Assembly: GCF_900129635.1 (NCBI RefSeq)
Contig: NZ_FSRB01000002.1
Coordinates: 1,826,727 to 1,890,726, forward strand
Source: Singulisphaera sp. GP187
GTDB taxonomy: Bacteria; Planctomycetota; Planctomycetia; Isosphaerales; Isosphaeraceae
Direction of reading: 5' to 3'
DNA: 64,000 bases
Below are positions 27,149 to 34,303 of the stretch, in pieces (within the stretch, counting starts at the first letter, position 1; each line of letters begins with the position of its first letter). Under the pieces are notes generated by a model. The model saw only the letters and a list, made by a program, of their open reading frames with translations, searched no databases and was not told the DNA's origin. Position numbers and translations under genes: made by a program.

Positions 27149-27839
27149 CAAGAAATTGCACAATATCGATCGGAATAATGTAGATCTGGAGAATTCGAGT
27201 GAATACGCCCGAATCGTCCTGTGATCGGACGCGGGTTTGGCGATGAGTCTCGTGGCGATGGACCCGGTCTCACAAGGGGAAAGTTTCCCTGGTTCCCGCA
27301 TCATGGCTTCCGAATGATCCCGCGCCGCCGGGTCGCTCCCAGGTCCAATCTGCGGCAGGTCGCGACTCGAAACGCCAGTCAGTGTCAAATTCATAGTGAA
27401 TCGATAGGAATTGTCGGGAATAGGTCTTGACTTCCCTTCGGGGGAGACCGATGATCTCTCTGGCGACTGGGATTGTTGCCTGGGAGGTGCCGGTCCGGGG
27501 TCGCCTTGAGGAGATCCATTTCATGATTGCGATCAGGCTGTCTTGCTGTTGTTGACCCCATCCCTCCTCTGACTCGTGCTTGAGACGTGCGCTGACATCG
27601 GGCTCCGTCTCGCGCCCTTTTTGAAACAACAAGGTGGAAGGGGGATGTCGGTCCGACCGGTCGTCGGCTCGTCTCGTCCCCTTCGGCTGCGCTCTGGCGA
27701 GGCGTTCGTCCCCTTGCGCCCTCTTTTTATTTGCGAGGGGCTGTGGAGCTGCGAACCCTGGACCTGGAGCTTCGACGATTTCCAAAAATGATTTAAAACG
27801 TTTGTAAGTATTCACGTTTGCAATTTCGGAGGCGATCTG
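27149..27839. other. Intergenic region between divergent genes
   Basis: Nearly 700 bp between the cytochrome-like gene and the rhodanese gene. A 181-aa minus-strand frame at 27270-27815 is charged low-complexity without a protein-like pattern and was left out. The last 60 bp before the rhodanese start are AT-rich and probably hold its promoter. Confidence 0.4.
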
Positions 27840-28757
27840 ATGAAGACGACTGGGATTGTGCGTTGGATGGCGGTATTGACCTTGGCGGTGCCCGCTGTGA
27901 GCCGGGCGGCCGATGCGCCGGTGCCCAAGGTGTCAGCTCCGCCCTTGATCTCGCTCGACGCTTTGCAGAAGCGGCTCAGTGAGCCGCAGTTGCGACTGCT
28001 CGACGTGCGGTCCGAGGAGAAGTACAAGAAGGGCCATCTCCCCGGGGCACTCTGGGTGGATGTCAAGGCGTTGCAGGCGTTGACCAAACCCGAGGCCATC
28101 GCCGATAAGGACGCCTGGGCCCGTGGTCTGGCGGCGCTGGCGATCGACGACAAATCCGAAGTGTATGTTTATGATGACGACCGTCAGCACATCGCGGGGA
28201 AGGTCTGGTGGCTGCTCTCGTATGCGGGGGCACCTCGGGTCGGCCTGATTGATGGTGGGTTCCCCCTCTGGGAACGCGAGAAGCGGCCGATCAACTCGGA
28301 CGATCCGCAGGCCAAGCCGCACGAGTTCGCGGTCCACTTCCACGCCAAGCGATCGGCGACGCGTGAGGAGGTTCTGTCCGCGATCCAGGACGAGAAGGTG
28401 CAGCTTGTTGACGCCCGTACCGTGGCCGAATACAAGGGCGAGAAGAAGCCGCAGAACGGCGGCCGGGCCGGGCATATTCCCTCGGCCCGCTTGCTCGACC
28501 TTTACGGCCTGGTCGATGCCGACGGCCGGTTCCGGAACGTCGAAGTCCAACAGGCGCAATTGGCCAAGGCCGGTATCAAAGTCGACCAGCCGATCATCGT
28601 CTACTCCCAGGGCGGCAGTCGCTCGGGCGGGGTCATCTTCGCCCTGCGACGGCTGGGTATCCCGGCCCGTCACTATGTTGCGGGGCTGAGCGAGTGGGCG
28701 AAAGATCCGTCCGCGCCGCTGGCTGAAGGCGACGACGCCGGCCGCCGCGCCGAGTAA
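27840..28757 (+). CDS. Exported tandem rhodanese-domain protein lacking catalytic cysteines
   Basis: This 305-aa protein has a signal peptide (residues 1-24, ending SRAADA) and two rhodanese domains (~36-155 and ~170-295). CH2A-like motifs are present: LLDVRSEEKYKKGHLPGA in domain 1 and LVDARTVAEYKGEKK with GHIPSARLLDL in domain 2. Active sulfurtransferases of this two-domain kind carry Cys in the C-terminal loop; here the loop reads VYSQGGSRSGG, with Ser256 in place of Cys, and domain 1 has VYDDDRQ. So both domains appear non-catalytic as thiosulfate or mercaptopyruvate sulfurtransferases. It may bind or sense rather than transfer sulfur (inference). An Rrf2 regulator gene follows on the same strand. 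Confidence 0.85.
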   Translation: MKTTGIVRWMAVLTLAVPAVSRAADAPVPKVSAPPLISLDALQKRLSEPQLRLLDVRSEEKYKKGHLPGALWVDVKALQALTKPEAIADKDAWARGLAALAIDDKSEVYVYDDDRQHIAGKVWWLLSYAGAPRVGLIDGGFPLWEREKRPINSDDPQAKPHEFAVHFHAKRSATREEVLSAIQDEKVQLVDARTVAEYKGEKKPQNGGRAGHIPSARLLDLYGLVDADGRFRNVEVQQAQLAKAGIKVDQPIIVYSQGGSRSGGVIFALRRLGIPARHYVAGLSEWAKDPSAPLAEGDDAGRRAE

Positions 28758-29134
28758 CCCCAGCCAACGTCCTTCGCTTTGAAACCGGAATTCGCCCCAA
28801 TCGCACGCGACCGGAAGAGCCGTCATGGTTTTCCGGTCGCGTCGCTCTGCGCGCCCCGAACCCCGCGCTTCTGAGGATGTTTCCCGATTCCTTCACACCG
28901 GTTCGATGAATCCTTTCGTTCTGGAGATGCTTGACTCGGCGGCGGATTTCAGGGATCGTCGACAGACGGCAGGCGCGGAAAGCGGCCTTCTCCGCGGTCG
29001 GAAGTTCCGATCACCCCGTGGGATGCGGTGCGTTTCTCCGGCCCGTTGATCGACGTTTATTGGGAATGATCCCTGGGACGAGCCGCCAGGGAATCGACTC
29101 TCACTCGCGAGGCGGCCCGAAGGTTTCCCGCTCG
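28758..29134. other. Intergenic region before the Rrf2 gene
   Basis: About 375 bp with no gene. The Rrf2 frame is open upstream to 28931, but that part has no Rrf2-like sequence and is taken as non-coding. Confidence 0.4.
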
Positions 29135-29596
29135 ATGCAAATCTCGTCGAAGTGTTCATACGCACTCCGGGCGATCTTCGTCCTTGCCGAGCGCACGGAC
29201 CCGGGACCTCTGAAGATCGCTGAGATCGCCGAGCGCCAGAAGATCCCGCTCAAGTTTCTCGAGGCCATCCTCAACCAACTCAAAGGGGGAGGATTTGTCC
29301 GGAGCCAGCGCGGGGTCGAAGGGGGCTACTGGCTGGCGCGACCGGCCGACCGGATCATGATCGGCGAGGTGCTCCGCTTCATTGATGGTCCCATCTCGCC
29401 CTTTGATGGGGCCGCGAACCAATTATCCCTTGGGGAGAGCGAACTCCCTGGGAATGAGGCGTTTTTCCAATTCTGGGAACAGGTCGATCAAGCCCTCTCC
29501 GGAGTCGTCGACCAGACGACGTTTGCCGACCTGGTCCGGCGCGACCGCTCGCGGCGGGAAGAGGAAGAACCATTCGTTGCGAACTGGAGCATTTAA
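29135..29596 (+). CDS. Rrf2-family transcriptional regulator
   Basis: This 153-aa protein begins MQISSKCSYALRAIFVLAE, typical of the winged-helix Rrf2 family (IscR, NsrR, CymR, RsrR). The helix-turn-helix is LKIAEIAERQKIPLKFLEAI, followed by the wing FVRSQRGVEGGYWLARPAD and the dimerisation helix. The three-cysteine cluster that binds Fe-S in IscR/NsrR is missing: there is no Cys after the N-terminal Cys7, so it is probably a CymR-like, cluster-free form. Its place after a sulfur-handling type gene fits a role in sulfur or redox control (inference). ATG at 29135 is chosen from the conserved N-terminus; the ribosome site is weak. Confidence 0.88.
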   Translation: MQISSKCSYALRAIFVLAERTDPGPLKIAEIAERQKIPLKFLEAILNQLKGGGFVRSQRGVEGGYWLARPADRIMIGEVLRFIDGPISPFDGAANQLSLGESELPGNEAFFQFWEQVDQALSGVVDQTTFADLVRRDRSRREEEEPFVANWSI

Positions 29597-29638
29597 GCTC
29601 TCTGGCTTTGCGGCATGGAATCGGCCTGGATGTGCAGA

Positions 29639-29714
29639 CAGGGAGCTGACGCTCCCCGCTCGCCTTCAGAGAATTCGGTCGCCCGTAAGGCGAGCGGGGA
29701 GCGTCAGCTCCCTG
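29639..29714. repeat. Hairpin repeat, family A, copy 2 (28-bp perfect arms)
   Basis: Arms 29639-29666 and 29687-29714 are perfect inverted repeats around a 20-base loop. The left arm starts CAGGGAGCTGACG, continues GCTCCCC and ends GCTCGCCTT. The outer block and the inner CTCGCC block match copies at 16805 and 29928, while the centre differs. Confidence 0.85.
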
Positions 29715-29793
29715 ACTTTGTGACAATGTCTACGCCGTTGGCATCGGTTTTCTTCGATTTTCTCATGGGTGACCCTGGGGATGCATCGCCCAC

Positions 29794-29874
29794 TGGGTGC
29801 CACGGGTTGTACTCAACCCGTGAGTGATGGCCCAGCTTTTTGGCTCACGGGTTGAGTACAACCCGTGGCACCCA
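29794..29874. repeat. Perfect palindrome with 31-bp arms
   Basis: The arm starts TGGGTGCCACGGGTTGTACT at 29794 and ends at 29824; its exact complement lies at 29844-29874, with a 19-base loop. Within each arm CACGGGTTGTACTCAACCCGTG is itself palindromic, so the unit can also form two smaller hairpins. No other copy in the window. Confidence 0.8.
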
Positions 29875-29927
29875 GGGCTTGCACATTATTTAATGTAATG
29901 GAAGACCAGGTCCACCTACTTCGCAGA

Positions 29928-29953
29928 CAGGGAGCTGACGTCCCTCGCTCGCC
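29928..29953. repeat. Half copy of hairpin family A
   Basis: A lone left arm: CAGGGAGCTGACG, TCCCTCG, CTCGCC. It has the same conserved flanks as the full copies but a third version of the central block and no partner arm nearby. Confidence 0.65.
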
Positions 29954-29988
29954 TGGAAGAAATTCCAACGGGTAGATGATTGGCTTAG

Positions 29989-31401
29989 TTACGGGGATGT
30001 GCTCGTGAGCTTCGAAAGCCCTGGAGCCGCGAGAAAGGCCCCGGTCGGCTTGCCGTCGGATAAACGCCAGAGCCGCACGTCGCCATCCCAGCTTCCCGAG
30101 GCGATCGTCAGGCCGTCGGGCGAGATCGCCAAGGCATGGATCCAGTCGGCATGGCCCTCGAGGGTGAGCCGAAGCTTGTTCTCCTTGAAGACGCGCACCG
30201 TCCGGTCGGCCGAGCTGGCGACGAGGTGCTCGCCGTCCGGGCTGTACCGGAGGCGAAAGACCGGTCCCTTGAAACCGCTGACCGACGCCTCTTGCTTGGC
30301 GTCTTCGGTGGGGTTCCAGATTCGGATCAGGCCATCGCCGCCGCCGGTTGCGATCCGCCGGCCGTCTGGGGTGAAGGTCACGGCGTAGACTGTGTCGGCA
30401 TGGCCGGCGAACGTCACCAAGGTCGCCTTTTTGGCCCAGTCGAACACCTTGCTCGTTTTGTCGCGACTGGCCGTGGCCAGGAGCCGGCCGTCGGGGCTGA
30501 AGCTGAGTCCAAGGATCCAGTCGGCATGGTCGTCGATTTCGGTCAGGAGTTTGCCCGACTCGACGTTCCAGACCCGGATTGTGCGGTCGGAACCCGCGGC
30601 GGCGACGTGGGCGCTATCGGGGCTGAAGGCGACGGCGAAAATCGAGTCGTCCCCCTCGAAGAGTGTGCGGACCGGCTCGGCTTGGCCGTTGCGGGTCGCG
30701 CTCCAGAGCTTGACCGACCCGGACCGGCCCGGGTCACCGCTGGCGGTCGCCAGCCACTGGCCGTTGGGGCTGTAGGCGATCTCGTGGACCCGCTCCTCGA
30801 CTCCGCGCAACCGCCGCTCGGGCGTGCCGTCGGGGACCTTCCAGAGGTTCACCTCATGGTTTCCCGAGGTGGCGAGGGATGATCCGTCAGGGCTGAACGC
30901 GACGGCCGCGATCGGTACCGCGGTCGGATAGCGCTCGGGCACGATCACCGGGGCGCGGCGGCGCCAAACGGCGACCCAGTCTTCGTCTGGGTTGTCGCTG
31001 TCGTACCGCGCTCCCTCGGTGACCCAACGCTCGATCAAGGCGACCGACTCCGAGGCAAGCGGACCCTGCTTGTGTGGCATCCGAGGTTCACCGTCATGAC
31101 GGATCAACTCGACCAGCCGGCTCTCGTTCGGTTGGCCGGGTTCCAAGGTGACATCGACGCCCTGCTGGCCCCCCTTGGCTAGCCGCGTGAAGGTCGTCAG
31201 GTCGTATTTGCTCTCGGCCTTCTTGGAGTTGTGGCAGGCGATACAGTGCTCCACCAAGACCGGGGCCACGTCGTTCAGGAAGCTGACACGGCCGGGCGCC
31301 GAGGGGGGACGAGGAGGCTCATCGCCCACGGCCACCTGTGCCAAAACGATGGGGGCGACCCATTTCCAAGCGAGGCCAATGCGTCGGGATACGGTCATCA
31401 T
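29989..31401 (-). CDS. Exported cytochrome-c-domain and WD40-repeat protein
   Basis: This 470-aa protein has a signal peptide, then a planctomycete cytochrome-c-type domain with CIACH (Cys53, Cys56, His57) in VLVEHCIACHNSKKAESKYD and the downstream EPRMPHKQ segment that may give the Met ligand. Residues ~165-455 hold seven WD40 blades (for example AVAFSPDGSSLAT, LSFSPDGRLLATASRDK, AISPDGLTIASGSWDGD), enough for one closed propeller. It is the last gene of the minus-strand cluster and starts 36 bp after the lipoprotein gene. Periplasmic electron transfer or protein scaffolding is likely; the exact role is unknown. Confidence 0.88.
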   Translation of the reverse strand: MMTVSRRIGLAWKWVAPIVLAQVAVGDEPPRPPSAPGRVSFLNDVAPVLVEHCIACHNSKKAESKYDLTTFTRLAKGGQQGVDVTLEPGQPNESRLVELIRHDGEPRMPHKQGPLASESVALIERWVTEGARYDSDNPDEDWVAVWRRRAPVIVPERYPTAVPIAAVAFSPDGSSLATSGNHEVNLWKVPDGTPERRLRGVEERVHEIAYSPNGQWLATASGDPGRSGSVKLWSATRNGQAEPVRTLFEGDDSIFAVAFSPDSAHVAAAGSDRTIRVWNVESGKLLTEIDDHADWILGLSFSPDGRLLATASRDKTSKVFDWAKKATLVTFAGHADTVYAVTFTPDGRRIATGGGDGLIRIWNPTEDAKQEASVSGFKGPVFRLRYSPDGEHLVASSADRTVRVFKENKLRLTLEGHADWIHALAISPDGLTIASGSWDGDVRLWRLSDGKPTGAFLAAPGLSKLTSTSP

Positions 31402-31437
31402 CGAATTTCCTGAGGGTTCGGTGCTCGGTTCGGTCGG

Positions 31438-31917
31438 CTATTTGGTTAACCGGAACGGGGGCAACTCGTTGGTTTCGGCCTTGATGGTGGCGGTCAATTG
31501 CGAGGTCTCCTCGTTCAGATACTTGGCGTGGTACGGGAGCCGCGCGCGGTCGACGACGCGGGTCAGGCCCCGTTTACCCCCCAGGCCTTTGGCGCCCGGA
31601 ACGATCCGGATCTTGTACTCACCCGGCGCGGCGCCCTCGTTTTGGTCGACGTCATTGGTCTTGAGCGTGAACCCGCCGTCCGGCCCAATCTCGCCGATCG
31701 TTTCCGCGACCCTGGCCTTGAGCGGCAGGAACTCGATCTTCCCCGACGAGAGGGGGCTGCCGTCGGCAAGCTCGACCTTTCCCTTGGTGACGTAGAGCGG
31801 CTCCGGCTCAATCGCCGAGGTTTGGCCACCACAGCCGGTGAGTCCGAGTACCAGGACCACGGGAAGTCCCGCCAGGACGGCTTGGGAGCGACCTCGAAAA
31901 CGATTCAGGAAATGCAT
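31438..31917 (-). CDS. Small lipoprotein with beta-sandwich domain
   Basis: A 159-aa protein with a signal peptide and lipobox LGLTGC (Cys29). The body reads YVTKGKVELADGSPLSSGKI, TIGEIGPDGGFTLKTND and GAAPGEYKIRIVPG, the pattern of the carboxypeptidase-regulatory-like domain also seen in the lipoproteins at 11.9-13.0 kb. It sits between two WD40 genes in the cluster. Likely an outer- or inner-membrane-anchored accessory of the cluster. Confidence 0.82.
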   Translation of the reverse strand: MHFLNRFRGRSQAVLAGLPVVLVLGLTGCGGQTSAIEPEPLYVTKGKVELADGSPLSSGKIEFLPLKARVAETIGEIGPDGGFTLKTNDVDQNEGAAPGEYKIRIVPGAKGLGGKRGLTRVVDRARLPYHAKYLNEETSQLTATIKAETNELPPFRLTK

Positions 31918-31954
31918 GGGATTGCTTTCTTTGTTGATTGATAATGTCTTGCAT

Positions 31955-32027
31955 TTGTCGGGTGGGCATGGCCCACCAGGTTCTACCTACATGTCAGAGG
32001 TTTTGGTGGGCCGTGCCCACCCGACAA
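31955..32027. repeat. Hairpin repeat, family B (GGGTGGGCAYGGCC type), copy 1
   Basis: Arms of 24 bp (31955-31978 and 32004-32027) starting TTGTCGGGTGGGCATGGCCC, paired with a single G-T type mismatch, loop 25 bases. It lies between the WD40 gene and the downstream lipoprotein gene of the cluster. Related copies are at 46432 and 59536. Confidence 0.8.
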
Positions 32028-32044
32028 GACGTCATCTCAGACGC

Positions 32045-34192
32045 TCAGTTGGAGCGTTCCGTGCCCGGTTTCGATGACGTCTTCGAGGACTTGCTGTCAT
32101 CGGTTGCCGGTTTCTCCTCGGCCTTTTTTTCTCCCTCGTTGGGCTTGGTCATCGCGTCGGCCGCGGGACGGTTGCCACGACTCCTCGTCCCGGCCGCGCT
32201 CTCGGCTTTCTCTTCGTCGGTCTCGGCGATCGAGGGATCGATCAGGTAAGAGGTGCCATCGCCGTTGACGGTCGCGAGCCGGTCTCCCTTGGGGCTGTAG
32301 ACCAGTCGGGAGATCTCGCCCCGCGGGCGATGGAGTCGATAGGTGCGAGTGGTTTGATAGGTCGTGACGTCCCAGGTGCGGGCGGTGCCGTCGCCGGCCG
32401 AGGTGCCGAGGGTCTTGCTATCGGGGGAGAAGGTCACGGAGGCGGTGCGGCCGGTGTGGCCCGCCAGGGTTTTGCGAGGCTGGCCCGTCGAGGCGTCGTA
32501 GAGCTTGATGGTCAGGTCGCGGTGCCCGGTGGTGGCCAACAGGGCACCGTCGGGGCTGAGGGCGAGCAGGTCCGGGTCATCGTCTTCATCGGGTTCGATC
32601 TCGAAGCGTTTGCGCCCTTCGGCGGGGTCCCAGAACCGGACGAACCGGTCTTTGCCCGCGGAGGCCAGGCTCTGGCCGTCGCGGGAGAAGGCCAAGGCGG
32701 TGATCGCCCCGGTGTGCGCGGTCAAGTGGATTCGCGTTTGGTTCGAGGCCAGGTCCCAGAGCCGGATCGACTTGTCCGCGCCGGCCGAGGCCAGGGTCTG
32801 GCCGTCGGGACTGAACGCCAAGGTCGCGACCGCATCCCTATGACCGGCCAGTTTGGCCAGCGGCTTACCGTCGGCTGTATTCCAGAGTCGCACGGCCGTA
32901 TCCGCGCCCGCGGAGGCGAACGATTTGCCGTCGGGGCTAAAGGCGACGGCTGCCACTTCTCCCTCGTGCCCTTCGAGGTCCAGGCGGACCTTGTTGGTCT
33001 GGGCATCCCAGAGCTTGACCCGCCCGGCGCTGTCGCCGGTGGCGATCGTGGTTCCATCAGGACTGAAGGCGACCGCCACGATGGCGCCGGCTTGGTGGGA
33101 GGACCCATCCGGGGAGGGCTCGCTGGTCATGTCCCAGAGCCGGACCAGGCCGTCGGTGCCTCCGGTTGCCAGGGTCTGGCCGTCGGGCCGGAACGCCAGT
33201 GCGAGCACCGGACCGGAATGCGCGGGGATGGTCCGCAACAGGGACCCTGAGGAGGCATCCCAGAGCCGGACGGTGCCGTCGGCTCCGGCCGAGGCGAGCA
33301 CCTTGGCGCTGGCGTCGTAGGCAACGATCAGGACCGAGCCGTCATGGCCGGTCAGAACGTGCGGTTCGCGACCGTTCCGCCAATCCCAGATCCGGATCGT
33401 GCCATCGGTTCCGGCCGAGGCCAGGGCCGAGCCGTTCGGGGAGAACGCCAAGGAGAGGGCACGCCCCTTCTCATGGCCGGGGAGGACAAGCGTTTCGAGG
33501 CCATTGGCCGGGTCGTAGAGCCGGATCGAGTGGTCCCAGGCGGCCAGGGCGAGGGCCCGTCCGTCCGGGCTGACGGCGAGTGCCGAGAGGTATTCGCCGG
33601 GCCTTGGAATCGTTCGCTCTGCTTTGCCCGACTCAACGTTCCAGATCCGCGCGGTGTGGTCGTCGGACGCAGAGGCGATCGTCTTGCCATCGGGGAAGAA
33701 GGTCGCGGCGAAGACGCCGTCGGTGTGGCCGGTCAATGGTTCCCGAGTGGACCAGTCGGTTGCGTCCCAGGCAATTACGTTTTTATTGCTGGATGCGGCG
33801 ATCAGGGTCTTTGAGTCGGGGCTGAAGGCGAGCGTGAAATAGGCCCCGCCCACGTACCGGGCCGCCGCGATCGGATCATCGCCGGACTTGCGGCCGCCGA
33901 GCGACTGGATCGCTTGTCCCGACCTGGGGTCACGGAGTGTCACCGTACCGTCGTCACTCGCCGAGACGAGCGATTGGCCGTCCGGACTGAACGCGAGCGA
34001 TCGGACGGCCGCCCAGTGGCGTGTGCCGTCGCCCAAGACGGCGACCACGCCGTTGGGCTTCGGCTCCACCTGCGGTTTCGGTTTCTCGACCGGGCCGGCC
34101 GGGACGTCGCTCGCCCCGGCCCCGGCCCCTTGGATTGTGGCCGCGGCCGCAACGGCCAGGCCCAGCGCGAGGCGGATCGTTTTTCGTCGCAT
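32045..34192 (-). CDS. Exported WD40-repeat protein, 14 blades
   Basis: This 715-aa protein has a signal peptide (LALGLAVAAAATIQGAGAGA), a short Pro/Lys-rich linker and a long WD40 array. I count 14 repeats with the SPDG-type turn (AFSPDGQSLVSASDDGTV, AVSPDGRALALA, AFSPDGKSFASAGAD, VTFSPDSKTLGTS and others), enough for two seven-bladed propellers. The C-terminal ~60 residues are Lys/Glu/Ser-rich and disordered. It is the fourth gene of the minus-strand cluster and follows the DUF1549/1553 gene by 111 bp. WD40 proteins are protein-binding platforms; the partners are presumably the other cluster products in the periplasm. Confidence 0.9.
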   Translation of the reverse strand: MRRKTIRLALGLAVAAAATIQGAGAGASDVPAGPVEKPKPQVEPKPNGVVAVLGDGTRHWAAVRSLAFSPDGQSLVSASDDGTVTLRDPRSGQAIQSLGGRKSGDDPIAAARYVGGAYFTLAFSPDSKTLIAASSNKNVIAWDATDWSTREPLTGHTDGVFAATFFPDGKTIASASDDHTARIWNVESGKAERTIPRPGEYLSALAVSPDGRALALAAWDHSIRLYDPANGLETLVLPGHEKGRALSLAFSPNGSALASAGTDGTIRIWDWRNGREPHVLTGHDGSVLIVAYDASAKVLASAGADGTVRLWDASSGSLLRTIPAHSGPVLALAFRPDGQTLATGGTDGLVRLWDMTSEPSPDGSSHQAGAIVAVAFSPDGTTIATGDSAGRVKLWDAQTNKVRLDLEGHEGEVAAVAFSPDGKSFASAGADTAVRLWNTADGKPLAKLAGHRDAVATLAFSPDGQTLASAGADKSIRLWDLASNQTRIHLTAHTGAITALAFSRDGQSLASAGKDRFVRFWDPAEGRKRFEIEPDEDDDPDLLALSPDGALLATTGHRDLTIKLYDASTGQPRKTLAGHTGRTASVTFSPDSKTLGTSAGDGTARTWDVTTYQTTRTYRLHRPRGEISRLVYSPKGDRLATVNGDGTSYLIDPSIAETDEEKAESAAGTRSRGNRPAADAMTKPNEGEKKAEEKPATDDSKSSKTSSKPGTERSN

Positions 34193-34303
34193 GATCGTGG
34201 TCCTTTCGGGAGGAAGACGCCTCCTCAGGCGCGGTCACCCAAGGTCGGCGGGTGAGTGCGGAAGGGCACCGACCCCGACGCCGAGGAGGCGTTGGGAAAT
34301 GAC

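Larger units (their letters stand above)
29597..29988. other. Intergenic cluster of palindromes
   Basis: About 390 bp between convergent ends of the Rrf2 and cytochrome-c/WD40 genes. It carries a full family-A hairpin (29639-29714), a perfect 31-bp-arm palindrome (29794-29874) and a half copy of family A (29928-29953). No gene is supported. These may serve as bidirectional terminators or mobile repeats. Confidence 0.6.

Noticed and set aside
27270..27815. 181-aa minus-strand frame in a promoter region
   Set aside because: Charged, low-complexity, no conserved-looking segment, and no ribosome site.
29639..29953. Possible small CRISPR-like cluster from repeated arms
   Set aside because: The repeats are inverted hairpin arms with unlike centres, not evenly spaced direct repeats.
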